64,000 nucleotides of DNA from Streptomyces sp. NBC_01451. Its GTDB lineage: Bacteria; Actinomycetota; Actinomycetes; Streptomycetales; Streptomycetaceae. The notes beneath the pieces are model-generated. The model saw only the letters and a program-made list of their open reading frames with translations. It was not told the origin of the DNA and did not search any database. Of the stretch, positions 14,967 through 24,048 are shown one piece after another. The stretch spans positions 5,828,001-5,892,000 of the forward strand of contig NZ_CP109479.1 of the NCBI RefSeq assembly GCF_036227485.1, given 5' to 3'. The position numbers were made by a program, and so were the translations under genes. Position 1 is the stretch's first letter. The number at the start of each line of letters is the position of its first letter.

Positions 14967-17408
14967 ATGACTACGACGACCACCTCGCGCGGCCGCAGGC
15001 GCGCCCCCTCGAAGGTGCAGCGGGCCGCCGGCAAGGCCGCAGCGCTGCAGAAACCGCGAGTCATCCTCGCCATGCTGCTCCTGCTCGCGCTGACCAGCGT
15101 GATGCTGCTCGACGGCTATCTGCGCGCGGAGGTCGGCGGCGACCAGCGCGTACGCACCGGGGCCAGCTCCAGCGATGTCCCCGACAAGGTCATCAACGGC
15201 GGGCCGATCCTCAGCTTCCGCAACGGACAGGCCGTGATCCAGTCCGTGCCGGAGAAGACCATCGCCCTCACCTTCGACGACGGTCCGAACCCCACCTGGA
15301 CGCCCCAGGTCCTGAAGATCCTGGAGGAGTACGACGTCCCCGGCACGTTCTTCGTGGTCGGCTCGATGGTGTCGCGCTACCCGAGCATCGTGAAGACGAT
15401 GGTCGAAGAGGGCAACGAGATCGGCATCCACACCTTCACGCACGTCGACCTCTCCTACCAGAGCGACGCCCGCGTCAACCGCGAGATGCAGCAGACGCAG
15501 CTCGCGCTGGCGGGCGCGGCCGGCATCACGACGACGCTGTTCCGGGCGCCGTACTCGTCGGAGGCGGACGCCATCGACAACTACAGCTGGCCCGTCTACA
15601 AGAAGCTCGGTGAGGAGGGCTACACCAGCGTCTTCGTCGACACCGACAGCGACGACTGGAAGCGGCCCGGCGTCTCGAAGATCATCAAGTGGGCCACGCC
15701 GGAGGACGGCAAGGGCGCTTCGGTGCTCTTCCACGACGCCGGCGGCGAGCGCTCACAGACGATCAAGGCGCTGCCGACGTACATCAAGAAGATGAAGGCG
15801 GCGGGCTACACCTTCACCACCATCAGCGGCGCGATCCAGCAGCAGGCGTCGAGCGCGCAACAGACGGCCACCGGTACGGGTACGGGTGCCGGTACGGCGA
15901 CCGGTACGGGTGCGGGCACCGCCGAGGGTCAGCAGCCCGGGGGCGCGCCGACCGGCCAGCAGGGCAACGGCCAGCAGGGCAACGGGCAACAGGGCAACGG
16001 TCAGTTCGGCAACGGGCAGGCGGGCACTGGTCAGTCAGGCACTGGACAGGCGGGCAACGGCCCCGGAGGCACGGGGACGTCGAGCCTCCAGGCCGCCCAC
16101 CGCACCGCCACCGGCGCGACCCTCTACGAGGGCAAGGCCCTCATCGCCGCCGTCGCGGTCGCCGAATGGGCAGTACCGGGGCTGGCAACAGGGCTGGCGG
16201 TGGTCGGCTTCGCCGTCATGGGCCGGTTCGGGATGATGCTGATCCTCGCCCGCCGCCACTACCGGCAGCGCAACCGGAAACGCGGCAAGGGCGGGAAGTT
16301 CAGCTGGGGACCGACGGTCACCCGGCCGGTGACCGTGATCGTGCCCGCGTACAACGAGAAGGAGTGCATCGCCAACACCCTTGAGTCGCTGGCGAAGAGC
16401 ACCCACCCGATCGAGATCATCGTCGTCGACGACGGCTCGGACGACAACACGTCCCAGATCGCCCGCGACGCCGCCTACTCCTTCGGCATGACGAACGTCC
16501 GGGTCATCCGCCAGGAGAACGCGGGCAAGCCGGCCGCCCTCAACAACGGTGTGCGCAGCGCCAGTTACGACATCGTCGTGATGATGGACGGCGACACCGT
16601 CTTCGAACCGGACGCCGTGCACCAGCTCGTCCAGCCCTTCGCCGACCCCGAGGTCGGCGCGGTCGCGGGCAACGCCAAGGTCGGCAACCGCAACACGATC
16701 ATCGGCGCCTGGCAGCACATCGAGTACGTGATGGGCTTCAACCTCGACCGCCGCATGTACGACCTGCTGCGCTGCATGCCCACCATCCCCGGCGCGATCG
16801 GCGCGTTCCGCCGCGACGCGGTCCTTGAGGTCGGCGGCATGAGCGAGGACACGCTCGCCGAGGACACCGACATCACCATCGCGTTCCACCGTGCGGGCTG
16901 GCGGGTCGTCTACCAGGAGCACGCCAGGGCCTGGACGGAGGCGCCCGCCTCGCTCAAGCAGCTGTGGTCGCAGCGCTACCGCTGGTCCTACGGCACCATG
17001 CAGGCCCTCTGGAAGCACCGCAAGTCCCTGACGGACAAGGGACCTTCGGGCCGCTTCGGCCGCGTGGGCATGCCGTTGGTGGTCATCTTCCAGATCATCA
17101 CGCCGGTCTTCGCCCCGCTGATCGACGTCTTCACGGCCTACTCGATGATCTTCATCGACTTCCAGGCCGCCCTGCTGGCGTGGCTCGCGGTCCTGGGCAT
17201 CCAACTCGTCTGCGCCGCCTACGCGTTCCGCCTGGACCGCGAGAAGTACCGCTACCTGCTGATGATGCCGCTCCAGCAACTCGCCTACCGCCAGATGATG
17301 TACCTCGTCCTCATCCACTCATGCATCACCGCTCTCACCGGCGGTCGCCTGCGCTGGCAGAAACTGAAGCGCACGGGCGAGGTCGGCACCCCGGCGGGGG
17401 CAAGCTGA
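14967..17408 (+). CDS. bifunctional polysaccharide deacetylase / glycosyltransferase 2 (NodB-NodC fusion, MatB-like)
   Basis: An 813-residue membrane enzyme. After one N-terminal helix ([20 protein letters not shown]), a NodB-type deacetylase starts near residue 98 with TFDDGPNP (metal/catalytic Asp), HTFTH (~155), FRAPYSS, DTDSDDW and VLFHDAGG. A ~70-residue Gly/Gln/Asn linker with GQQGNG repeats follows, then two membrane helices and a GT2 synthase: VPAYNE (~457), DDGSDDN, MDGDT (~541), EDTDIT and the QxxRW motif as QRYRW (~668), then several more helices. It should polymerise and partly de-N-acetylate an amino-sugar chain. The stop overlaps the acyltransferase start. Confidence 0.92.
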   Translation: MTTTTTSRGRRRAPSKVQRAAGKAAALQKPRVILAMLLLLALTSVMLLDGYLRAEVGGDQRVRTGASSSDVPDKVINGGPILSFRNGQAVIQSVPEKTIALTFDDGPNPTWTPQVLKILEEYDVPGTFFVVGSMVSRYPSIVKTMVEEGNEIGIHTFTHVDLSYQSDARVNREMQQTQLALAGAAGITTTLFRAPYSSEADAIDNYSWPVYKKLGEEGYTSVFVDTDSDDWKRPGVSKIIKWATPEDGKGASVLFHDAGGERSQTIKALPTYIKKMKAAGYTFTTISGAIQQQASSAQQTATGTGTGAGTATGTGAGTAEGQQPGGAPTGQQGNGQQGNGQQGNGQFGNGQAGTGQSGTGQAGNGPGGTGTSSLQAAHRTATGATLYEGKALIAAVAVAEWAVPGLATGLAVVGFAVMGRFGMMLILARRHYRQRNRKRGKGGKFSWGPTVTRPVTVIVPAYNEKECIANTLESLAKSTHPIEIIVVDDGSDDNTSQIARDAAYSFGMTNVRVIRQENAGKPAALNNGVRSASYDIVVMMDGDTVFEPDAVHQLVQPFADPEVGAVAGNAKVGNRNTIIGAWQHIEYVMGFNLDRRMYDLLRCMPTIPGAIGAFRRDAVLEVGGMSEDTLAEDTDITIAFHRAGWRVVYQEHARAWTEAPASLKQLWSQRYRWSYGTMQALWKHRKSLTDKGPSGRFGRVGMPLVVIFQIITPVFAPLIDVFTAYSMIFIDFQAALLAWLAVLGIQLVCAAYAFRLDREKYRYLLMMPLQQLAYRQMMYLVLIHSCITALTGGRLRWQKLKRTGEVGTPAGAS
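15936..16060 (+). repeat. GGCCAGCAGGGCAAC-type repeats coding the GQQGNG linker
   Basis: Tandem 15- to 18-base units encode GQQGNG, then GQFGNG, GQAGTG and GQSGTG variants between the deacetylase and synthase domains. The units are in frame, so the inter-domain distance can change by slippage. Confidence 0.8.
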
Positions 17409-18841
17409 TGAGCTGGGGGACGGATCAGCAGGGCTACGGCCAGAACTACGGCCAGAACTACGGCCAGAACCATGGCCATGGCAACGACTACGGGTACGGA
17501 TACGGATACGGGCAACAGCCGTATCCGCAGGAGCCGTACCCCCAGCAGTACGCCGAACAAGGCCAGGTCGGCTACGGCCAGGTCGGCTACGGGCAAGTCG
17601 GCTACGGGCAAGTCGGCTATGGCGAACAGGGGTACGTGACCCCCGACGTCGACGACACCAAGGAGACGGAACTTCCGGGGCCGGAACCTCTGGGACCGGA
17701 ACTTCCGGAGACGGCTCTTCGCGAGTCCGCCCCGGAGACCACGCCCGAAGCCGAGCACGAAGCCGAACCTGGAGCCGAGCCCGGAGCCGGACCGAAGACA
17801 CGGAAACCGGGGGGCCGCGACCGCTACTTCGACACCCTCCGGGCCGTCGCCCTCGTCCGCGTAGTGACCTACCACACCTTCGGCTGGGCCTGGGCCGGCA
17901 TGGTGTTCCCCTCCATGGGGATCATGTTCGCCCTCGCCGGCACGCTGATGGCGAAGTCCCTGGAGCGCCCCGCCGTCAAGGTGATCAGGAGCCGGGTCCG
18001 CCGGCTCCTGCCGCCCTTCTGGTTCTGGGGCTTCTTCGTGGTCGTCGCGATGATGGTCCACGACTGGATGCCGGGCTGGCAGATCGTCTTCTGGGTCGTC
18101 CCGCTCGGCGACCCACCGGGCAACGCCTGGGGCCAGCAGGCCTGGGAGATCCTCTGGTACCTGCGCACCTACCTCTGGTTCGTCCTGCTGTCCCCGCTGC
18201 TCCTGAGGACGTTCCGGCTGGCCCCGGTGGCCGTACTGCTCCTCTCCCTGGCCCCGATCGTGGTGTTCCACTACCTCTGGGAGCCCCCGGACAACCGCTT
18301 CGGCAACGGCCTCACCGACCTGGCCACCTTCCTCTTCTGCTGGGTCCTCGGTTTCGCACACCGCGAGGGCGTCCTGCAACGCCTCAAGCCGGCGCTGGTG
18401 GTCCTCCTCTCCCTGGCCGCCATCGGCTTCGGCGGCTGGTACGCCTTCACCCACCAGGCCGAGACCGGTTCCTACGACCTCGACGACATCCCGCTCGCGC
18501 AGGCGTTCTGGTCGGCGGGTTTCGTGACGCTGCTGATGTACGCGAAGGCGCACTTCGAGATCGACTTCGCGGGGCTCACCCGCCACAAGCGGCTCGACCG
18601 GATCGTGACGATCTTCAACGCGCGCGCCGTCACGCTCTACCTCTGGCACGAGATCGCGCTGATCCTGGCCGTCCCGCTGATCGACCAGTTCTGGAACGTC
18701 CCCGCCTTCGAGAAGTACCTCCCGCTGGAGAGCCAGTGGTTCATGTTCGGCGTCGGCTGGATCCTGATCGCCGTGTTCATCGCGCTGTGCGGCTGGGTGG
18801 AGGACGTCGCCGCGAGGAAGAAGCCGAAACTGCTGCCGTAG
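17408..18841 (+). CDS. acyltransferase family 3 membrane protein with N-terminal YGQ repeats
   Basis: A 477-residue protein whose ATG overlaps the previous stop (TGATG), so it is co-translated with the synthase. The first ~75 residues are prion-like: four YGQN-type units, [20 protein letters not shown], then about four GQVGY units. An acidic Pro/Glu linker follows. From about 140 on it is a typical acyltransferase 3 protein: [20 protein letters not shown] (with the family's His) and around ten membrane helices. Such enzymes O-acylate extracellular polysaccharides (OafA, NodX, WecH). It probably acetylates or succinylates the polymer made by the upstream enzyme. Confidence 0.88.
   Translation: MSWGTDQQGYGQNYGQNYGQNHGHGNDYGYGYGYGQQPYPQEPYPQQYAEQGQVGYGQVGYGQVGYGQVGYGEQGYVTPDVDDTKETELPGPEPLGPELPETALRESAPETTPEAEHEAEPGAEPGAGPKTRKPGGRDRYFDTLRAVALVRVVTYHTFGWAWAGMVFPSMGIMFALAGTLMAKSLERPAVKVIRSRVRRLLPPFWFWGFFVVVAMMVHDWMPGWQIVFWVVPLGDPPGNAWGQQAWEILWYLRTYLWFVLLSPLLLRTFRLAPVAVLLLSLAPIVVFHYLWEPPDNRFGNGLTDLATFLFCWVLGFAHREGVLQRLKPALVVLLSLAAIGFGGWYAFTHQAETGSYDLDDIPLAQAFWSAGFVTLLMYAKAHFEIDFAGLTRHKRLDRIVTIFNARAVTLYLWHEIALILAVPLIDQFWNVPAFEKYLPLESQWFMFGVGWILIAVFIALCGWVEDVAARKKPKLLP
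17435..17632 (+). repeat. nested tandem repeats coding YGQN and GQVGY units
   Basis: First, 12-base units of the type TACGGCCAGAAC are repeated about four times (17435-17470), then GTACGGATACGG-type units, then about four copies of a 15-base unit of the type GGCCAGGTCGGCTAC (17561-17620). All preserve frame and produce a Tyr/Gly/Gln-rich N-terminus on the acyltransferase. Confidence 0.85.
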
Positions 18842-18945
18842 GCGGCCGACCTACTGGTGCGGCGAGGGGCCGGGCGCTTCGGGTACGCCCGGCCCGCACC
18901 CGTGCCGCCGGGAGGCCATGACGTACGTACTGCCACAATGGGCAC

Positions 18946-19641
18946 GTGACCCGCGCATCCCTGAACAAGCAGCCGCACGAAGTCGCCTCGATGTTCGACG
19001 ACGTGGCGGAACGGTACGACCTCACGAACGACGTACTGTCGCTCGGCCAGGACCGCGTGTGGCGCAAGGAGGTCGCGAAGGCGGTCGACGCCCGCCCGGC
19101 GCAGAAGATCCTCGACCTGGCCGCCGGCACGGCCACGTCCTCCCTCCCCTTCGCCCGCACGGGTGCGTACGTCGTCCCCTGCGACTTCTCCCTCGGCATG
19201 CTCAGGGTCGGCAAGCGGAACCACCCCTGGCTGCCCTTCACGGCGGGCGACGCCACGAAGCTGCCCTTCAAGGACGACACCTTCGACGCGGTCACGATCT
19301 CCTTCGGGCTGCGCAACGTCCAGGACACGGGCGCCGCGCTGCGCGAGCTGTACCGGGTCACGCGCCCCGGCGGACGGGTCGTGATCTGCGAGTTCTCGCA
19401 CCCGACCTGGGCGCCCTTCCGCACGGTGTACACGGAGTACCTGATGCGCGCCCTGCCCCCGGTCGCCCGCGCGGTCTCCTCGAACCCCGACGCGTACGTC
19501 TACCTCGCCGAGTCCATCCGCGCCTGGCCCGACCAGCCGGCCCTGGCCGAGCTGCTGCGCGAGGCGGGCTGGTCGAACACGGCCTGGCGCAACCTCACGG
19601 GCGGCGTCGTGGCACTGCACCGAGGCTTCAAGCAGCCGTAG
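18946..19641 (+). CDS. menG: demethylmenaquinone methyltransferase MenG (UbiE family)
   Basis: A 231-residue protein with a GTG start. It performs the last step of menaquinone synthesis, SAM-dependent methylation of the demethylmenaquinone ring. Family landmarks are [20 protein letters not shown] at the N-terminus, the SAM-binding [11 protein letters not shown] loop, [40 protein letters not shown] and the C-terminal [20 protein letters not shown]. The length is as expected. It fits with mqnC upstream, since futalosine-pathway organisms still use UbiE/MenG for methylation. Confidence 0.93.
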   Translation: MTRASLNKQPHEVASMFDDVAERYDLTNDVLSLGQDRVWRKEVAKAVDARPAQKILDLAAGTATSSLPFARTGAYVVPCDFSLGMLRVGKRNHPWLPFTAGDATKLPFKDDTFDAVTISFGLRNVQDTGAALRELYRVTRPGGRVVICEFSHPTWAPFRTVYTEYLMRALPPVARAVSSNPDAYVYLAESIRAWPDQPALAELLREAGWSNTAWRNLTGGVVALHRGFKQP

Positions 19642-19722
19642 TTGTCGCTGCCCGCTCCCTGCCGCCGGTTCCTGTTTCCTGGTTCCCAGTTCCCGGTAGG
19701 CCACCGGATCACTCGATCGTCT

Positions 19723-19767
19723 GGTCAGCAGGTCAGCAGGTCAGCAGGTCAGCAGGTCAGCAGGTCA
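19723..19767. repeat. 8-bp tandem repeat (GGTCAGCA) x 5.6
   Basis: Five full copies of GGTCAGCA start at 19723, 19731, 19739, 19747 and 19755, followed by a partial GGTCA. They lie between the convergent menG and PASTA genes, and the TGA stop of the PASTA gene (19765-19767, complement) falls in the last partial unit. The unit is not a multiple of three and is not coding; it is a simple slippage repeat. Confidence 0.95.
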
Positions 19768-20145
19768 CCTGATCACCTCGAACGCGTCCCCGGGACGGTC
19801 CAGTTCGCGTTCCAGCCCGCCCCTGGGCGGCTTCGGCACCCGCGGCTCGCGCACCCCCGCGCCCCCGCCTCCCTCGCCCTCCCCGAAGTCGAACCACACG
19901 GTGACGACGGCGCCGCGCGGTATCGCCACGCCGGGCGGCGGATACTGCCGTACGACGTGGTCGACGAAGGTGAGCTGGAACTCGGGCCGGTCGGCGGCGG
20001 CCAGGAGCACCCCGTGTGCCCTGGCTCTCTCCCGTGCGTCCATGGCCATCAGGCCGACGAGCTTGGGTACGCGCACATCGGGTGCGTCGGGTGTTCTGTG
20101 CACAGACGTCACCCCCAGCGGTACGGGCAGAGTAACCCCGACCAC
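19765..20145 (-). CDS. single PASTA-domain protein
   Basis: About 126 residues; the GTG at 20145 is the furthest start, and a shorter one near the VTSVHRTPD stretch is possible. One PASTA domain is visible: VPKLVGLMAMDARERARAHG, the middle VVRQYPPPGVAIPRGAVVTV and the closing WFDFG. The C-terminal tail is Gly/Pro/Arg-rich. PASTA domains usually sense peptidoglycan in PknB kinases or PBPs, but this protein has no signal peptide or membrane helix and probably remains in the cytoplasm. It is conserved between menG and the GGR gene in streptomycetes as I recall. The function is unknown. Confidence 0.8.
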   Translation of the reverse strand: MVGVTLPVPLGVTSVHRTPDAPDVRVPKLVGLMAMDARERARAHGVLLAAADRPEFQLTFVDHVVRQYPPPGVAIPRGAVVTVWFDFGEGEGGGGAGVREPRVPKPPRGGLERELDRPGDAFEVIR

Positions 20146-20241
20146 GCACCGCCCGGAAGCTCTAAGTGTTTATCCGCGCCAAATTACTACCCTCTGTAAC
20201 CGTCTGTGGTCGCAGACCAGGCCGATCACACACCGAGCCGC

Positions 20242-20748
20242 TCACAGATCAAGCCGGTAGCAGTGCCCTTCCTGCTTCAGTGTCGGCGTCGTGAAGACAT
20301 CGGTGAGCCGCATGCCCAGCCGTCGGGTGACCGCGATGGACCGCTCGTTGCGGGCGTCGACCATCGCGACCACGCCGGACACACCCGCCGCGCGCACCCG
20401 CTCCAGGGTCAACCCGGCCGCCGCCGTGACGTACCCCTGCCCCCAGTGGGCCCGTCCGAGCCGCCAGCCGATCTCGATCTCGCCCTTGGGCCCCCAGTCC
20501 CGCGGCCACGGCTGGGCGCCCGTGAAGCCGATGACCTGGTCCGACTCGTCGAGCATGGTCCAGAAACAGAACCCGTGCTCGGCGTCGTGCCGACGCTGGC
20601 GGGCGGTCAGCTCCTCGTAGACGGACAGCTCCGCCGATCTGCCCCCGTGGAACTCCATGACGTCGGGGTCGTCGAAGACCCGGTGCCACGCGAAGGCGTC
20701 CTCGTCGGTGGGAACACGCAGGCGTACTACGGGGAGCGCTCGGTTCAC
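20242..20748 (-). CDS. RimJ/RimL-type GNAT acetyltransferase
   Basis: About 168 residues from GTG 20748, preceded by GAAGGG at a suitable distance; an ATG at 20796 would add 16 residues that run into the promoter of the divergent flavoprotein gene. It shows the RimJ/RimL plan: LRVPTDEDAFAWHRVFDDPD, FCFWTMLDESDQVIGFTG, the EIGWRLGRAHWGQGYVTAAA acetyl-CoA-binding segment and the final MVDARNERSIAVTRRLGMRL. It transfers acetyl groups to an amine; the substrate cannot be predicted. Confidence 0.88.
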   Translation of the reverse strand: MNRALPVVRLRVPTDEDAFAWHRVFDDPDVMEFHGGRSAELSVYEELTARQRRHDAEHGFCFWTMLDESDQVIGFTGAQPWPRDWGPKGEIEIGWRLGRAHWGQGYVTAAAGLTLERVRAAGVSGVVAMVDARNERSIAVTRRLGMRLTDVFTTPTLKQEGHCYRLDL

Positions 20749-20846
20749 GGGGCAGCCCTTCAGCCGGTGATCGGTACTGCTGAATAGACTGCCCATGTCC
20801 AGTGCCGGTCGGCACGCAGATTTGAGAGTCTTGGGGAGAACCCGTC

Positions 20847-22127
20847 GTGACCGAGCCCCTCTCCGAAAACACCGCCGATGTGATCGTCGTCGGGGCCGGG
20901 CCAGCCGGTTCCACCACCGCCTACTACCTGGCGAAGGCCGGACTCGACGTACTGCTGCTGGAGAAGACCAGCTTCCCGCGCGAAAAGGTCTGCGGCGACG
21001 GCCTCACGCCCCGGGCGACCAAGCAACTCGTCGCGATGGGCATCGACATCTCCGAGGAGGCCGGCTGGCTCCGGAACAAGGGCCTCCGCATCATCGGCGG
21101 CGGCGTCCGCCTCCAGCTCGACTGGCCGGAACTCGCCTCCTTCCCCGACTACGGACTCGTCCGCAAGCGCGACGACTTCGACGAACAGCTCGCCCGCCAG
21201 GCCCAGAAGGCGGGCGCGCGCCTGTACGAGCGCTGCAACGTCGGCGCCCCCATCACCGACCGCACCGGCCGCATCACGGGCGTGCACGCGAAACTCGGTG
21301 AGGACAAGCGCGAGGTCACCTTCCACGCCCCGCTGGTGGTCGCCGCCGACGGCAACTCCACCCGCCTGTCCCTGGCGATGGGCCTGCACCGCCGCGAGGA
21401 CCGCCCGATGGGCGTCGCGGTCCGTACGTACTTCACCTCGCCGCGCCACGAGGACGACTACCTGGAGTCCTGGCTGGAACTCTGGGACCGGCGAGGCGCC
21501 GAGGACCGCCTGCTCCCCGGCTACGGCTGGATCTTCGGCATGGGCGACGGAACGTCCAACGTCGGCCTCGGCGTGCTCAACACCTCGGACTCCTTCAAGG
21601 AACTGGACTGGCGCGAGGTGCTGAAGGCCTGGTGCGCGTCCATGCCGGAGGACTGGGGCTACACCCCCGACAACATGACCGGCCCGATCCGCGGCGCGGC
21701 CCTCCCCATGGCCTTCAACCGGCAGCCCCACTACACGAAGGGGCTGTTGTTGGTCGGCGACGCCGGCGGCCTGGTGAACCCCTTCAACGGCGAGGGCATC
21801 GCCTACGCGATGGAATCCGGCCAGATCGCCGCCGACGTCATCGTCCAGGCCCACGCGCGGGCCACACCGGCCCAGCGGGAGATCGCGCTCCAGCGCTACC
21901 CGCGCGTGCTCAAGGACACCTACGGCGGCTACTACACGCTCGGCCGCGCCTTCGTGAAGCTCATCGGCAACCCGAAGGTCATGAAGATCGCTGCCGAACG
22001 CGGCCTGACCCACCCCTTGTTGATGAAGTTCACCCTCAAGATGCTGGCCAACCTGACCGACCCCACGGGCGGTGACGCGATGGACCGGATCATCAACGGC
22101 CTGAGCAAGGTGGCCCCGAAGGCGTGA
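20847..22127 (+). CDS. geranylgeranyl reductase family FAD flavoprotein
   Basis: A 426-residue protein with a GTG start. The N-terminal FAD-binding Rossmann motif is VIVVGAGPAGSTTAYYLAKA, followed by FPREKVCGDGLTPRATKQL (the conserved Cys-Gly-Asp of the GGR family), and later LLVGDAGGLVNPFNGEGIAY for the ribityl/pyrophosphate contact. Members reduce isoprenoid double bonds, for example in archaeal lipids, chlorophyll or menaquinone side chains (MenJ of mycobacteria). Given menG next door and nuo following, partial saturation of the menaquinone tail is the attractive role here, which is inference. Confidence 0.88.
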   Translation: MTEPLSENTADVIVVGAGPAGSTTAYYLAKAGLDVLLLEKTSFPREKVCGDGLTPRATKQLVAMGIDISEEAGWLRNKGLRIIGGGVRLQLDWPELASFPDYGLVRKRDDFDEQLARQAQKAGARLYERCNVGAPITDRTGRITGVHAKLGEDKREVTFHAPLVVAADGNSTRLSLAMGLHRREDRPMGVAVRTYFTSPRHEDDYLESWLELWDRRGAEDRLLPGYGWIFGMGDGTSNVGLGVLNTSDSFKELDWREVLKAWCASMPEDWGYTPDNMTGPIRGAALPMAFNRQPHYTKGLLLVGDAGGLVNPFNGEGIAYAMESGQIAADVIVQAHARATPAQREIALQRYPRVLKDTYGGYYTLGRAFVKLIGNPKVMKIAAERGLTHPLLMKFTLKMLANLTDPTGGDAMDRIINGLSKVAPKA

Positions 22128-22129
22128 CC

Positions 22130-22145
22130 GGCGGAGGGCTCCGCC
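22130..22145. terminator. short hairpin between convergent genes
   Basis: GGCGGA at 22130-22135 and TCCGCC at 22140-22145 form a 6-bp stem with a GGGC loop, directly after the flavoprotein stop and before the convergent deformylase stop. There is no U-tract, as is usual for Streptomyces. Confidence 0.45.
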
Positions 22146-22163
22146 TCAGAGGGTGAGGGCACC

Positions 22164-22790
22164 TCAGGAGGCGAGGGCCTCCTCCTTGGCGGACCGTCGC
22201 GCGAACACCGCCTCGCGACGGTCCGCCACCTGCCGCAGCGCGTCCTTCCGCTCCCGCTTCGAGAGCCGGTCCAGATACACGTGCCCGTTCACATGGTCGG
22301 TCTCGTGCTCCAGACACCGGGCGAAGTACCCCGTCCCCTCGACGACAAGAGCGTTCCCGTCCTGATCGAACCCGCGCACCACGGCACGATCAGGACGCGG
22401 TACGGCCATCACGGCCCCCGGCACGGAAAGGCATCCCTCGCCCTCGTCGAGGAGGCGCCGGTCGCCGGCGTCGAGCGGCTCCAGCACCGGATTGACGATG
22501 TGTCCGACATGTCGGACACCGTCGTCGTCCGTGCAGTCGTAGACGAACAGCCGCAGACCGACGCCGACCTGGTTGGCCGCGAGCCCGGCTCCGTCGGCCA
22601 CATACATCGTCAGGAACATGTCGTCGATGAGCGCGGCGAGTTCGGGCCCGAACTCGGTCACGTCCCGGCACGGCTTGTGCAGGACCTCTTCGCCCACTTC
22701 GGTGATCCGTCGCACGGTCCCACGCCGCGCCTCGGGCGTGAGCCGCGGATACGAGTCGACGGGCCTGCCCTGTACGAAGACACGAGGCAT
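22164..22790 (-). CDS. def: peptide deformylase
   Basis: A 208-residue protein. ATG 22790 is chosen because GGAGAG lies ten bases upstream. It removes the N-formyl group of nascent proteins. All three motifs are present: [11 protein letters not shown] (the family consensus is GxGLAAxQ; the usual Pro or Thr is Asn here), EGCLSVPG with the metal Cys, and HETDHVNG with His162, Glu163 and His166 (HExDH). An N-terminal extension of about 30 residues ([20 protein letters not shown]) precedes the core. Streptomyces carry several def paralogues, so the numbering is not assignable. Confidence 0.93.
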   Translation of the reverse strand: MPRVFVQGRPVDSYPRLTPEARRGTVRRITEVGEEVLHKPCRDVTEFGPELAALIDDMFLTMYVADGAGLAANQVGVGLRLFVYDCTDDDGVRHVGHIVNPVLEPLDAGDRRLLDEGEGCLSVPGAVMAVPRPDRAVVRGFDQDGNALVVEGTGYFARCLEHETDHVNGHVYLDRLSKRERKDALRQVADRREAVFARRSAKEEALAS

Positions 22791-22889
22791 CGCTGTCTCT
22801 CCTTCTGCTGTGTGGAGTGCCGACTGGCACTGAGGCTTCAGCCTCACACAGCCGTCCCCCGCAGGGGCGGAGAGCGGAGAAGGGGAGCC

Positions 22890-22985
22890 GGAAGCGCCCA
22901 GGAAGGGCCCAGGAAGGGCCCGGGAGGGGCTCAGGGAGGGCCCAGGAATGGCCCGGGAGGGGCTCAGGGAGGCCCAGGAGGCGCG
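22890..22985. repeat. GC-rich direct repeats upstream of the deformylase gene
   Basis: A 21-bp word (beginning GGCCCGGGAGGGGCTC) occurs at 22917-22937 and again at 22950-22970, a 33-base period. It is surrounded by shorter AGGAAGGGCCC copies. The run is strongly purine-biased and has no reading-frame logic. It may affect transcription between the two leftward genes, or be a slippage product. Confidence 0.8.
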
Positions 22986-23012
22986 CAGGGACGGGCACGG
23001 CGGAGACGGGTC

Positions 23013-23045
23013 GAGGGTCGCTGCCCGCCAACGGCAACGACCCTC
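23013..23045 (-). terminator. hairpin after the NlpC/P60 gene
   Basis: GAGGGTCG (23013-23020) pairs perfectly with CGACCCTC (23038-23045); the loop contains a further GCC/GGC pair. It begins 26 bases beyond the stop of the leftward NlpC/P60 gene, the right place for a terminator. Confidence 0.55.
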
Positions 23046-23070
23046 ACACGCCGAATTCCCGGCCGTCGGC

Positions 23071-23895
23071 TCAGAGCACGCGCACCGCACCCGACGCCGG
23101 GTAGCCGGACAGGTCCTGGATGACGACGCCCTTGGACGGGTTGGCCGCGTCCAGGTACTGGCCGTTCCCCACGTACACCGCGACGTGGTACGCCGAACCC
23201 TTCGCACCCCAGTACAGGATGTCGCCGACCTGGATGTTCGACAGGGAGACCTCGGTGCCCTGCATCGACTGGTCCTGCGAGACCCGGGGGAGGTCCACGC
23301 CGACCTGCTTGAACGCGGCCTGGACCAGGGAGGAGCAGTCCCACGCGTTGGGGCCGGTGGCGCCCATGACGTAGGCGTCGCCCAGCTGGGCCTTGAGGAA
23401 GTCGATGACGGTCGCGACACTGCCGCTCGCGGGGGCGGTCACCTGCGACGCCGCCGAGCTGGAGCCGGTGTCGGAGGCCGCCAGCGTGGCGCGCTCGGCG
23501 GAGCGGGAGACAGCGGCCTCCGCGGCGGCCTTGCGAGCGGCCTCGGCCTTCTCCTTGGCCTCCGCCTTCTGCTTCGCCTCCGCGAGGTCCTTCCTGGCCT
23601 CCTGAGCCGCCTTGGCGGCTGCGGCGTCACGCTCGGCCGCGAGCTCGTAGTTCGCTGCGGCCAGCTGCGTGGCGTCCGCGGACTCGGCGATCTGGGTGGC
23701 CAGGTCGGCCGTGAGGGTGGGCAGTTCGATGGTCTGCGTCACGGACTCGGCGGCGTTCGCCGCGCTGGACGCACCCGCCACTGCCAGGGTGCTGAGAACG
23801 CCACCGGCGACTCCGGCGCGCATCGCCAGCGACGAGTTGCCGGCACGCCGGGGCTTCCGGTGGCTTCGTATGTGAGCGGTAGCGGTGTGGGACAT
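23071..23895 (-). CDS. secreted NlpC/P60 cell-wall endopeptidase
   Basis: About 274 residues from ATG 23895 ([17 protein letters not shown]); an ATG 30 bases upstream is the alternative. A basic N-terminus and hydrophobic stretch ([20 protein letters not shown], cleavage near ANAA) make a signal peptide. A long Ala/Lys/Glu coiled coil (roughly 70-150) leads to the NlpC/P60 domain, with catalytic Cys187 in NAWDCSSL and His237 in [12 protein letters not shown]. It cuts peptide cross-links of peptidoglycan. The coiled coil plus NlpC/P60 layout is that of RipA/p60-type hydrolases. Confidence 0.93.
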   Translation of the reverse strand: MSHTATAHIRSHRKPRRAGNSSLAMRAGVAGGVLSTLAVAGASSAANAAESVTQTIELPTLTADLATQIAESADATQLAAANYELAAERDAAAAKAAQEARKDLAEAKQKAEAKEKAEAARKAAAEAAVSRSAERATLAASDTGSSSAASQVTAPASGSVATVIDFLKAQLGDAYVMGATGPNAWDCSSLVQAAFKQVGVDLPRVSQDQSMQGTEVSLSNIQVGDILYWGAKGSAYHVAVYVGNGQYLDAANPSKGVVIQDLSGYPASGAVRVL

Positions 23896-24026
23896 GGGTA
23901 CTAGCGGTACCAGCGACTCCTCCATACCTTCAAGAAACGTGTGGTGCGCCACAGTTGTTCAATGGGGCCCCCAAATTCCCGGACTGTCACTCTTTATTGA
24001 CGCCGTAACGGGCATTGCGGACACGG

Positions 24027-24048
24027 GTGATCATGCCTGTGATCATGC
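24027..24048. promoter_or_regulatory. pair of GTGATCATGC direct repeats between nlpC/P60 and nuo
   Basis: GTGATCATGC occurs at 24027-24036 and 24039-24048, twelve bases apart start to start, each with the palindrome TGATCA. The spacing is close to one helical turn. It lies ~130 bases upstream of the leftward NlpC/P60 start and is a plausible regulator binding site, but no known operator is recognised. Confidence 0.5.

Noticed and set aside
19723..19767. The GGTCAGCA run considered as an integration site or iteron origin
   Set aside because: The units are directly abutting without spacing, no integrase or replication gene is near, and it abuts a stop codon between ordinary convergent genes.
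22890..22985. The GC-rich repeats considered as a CRISPR array
   Set aside because: Two 21-bp copies with a 12-base gap, purine-biased and without unique spacers; no cas genes.
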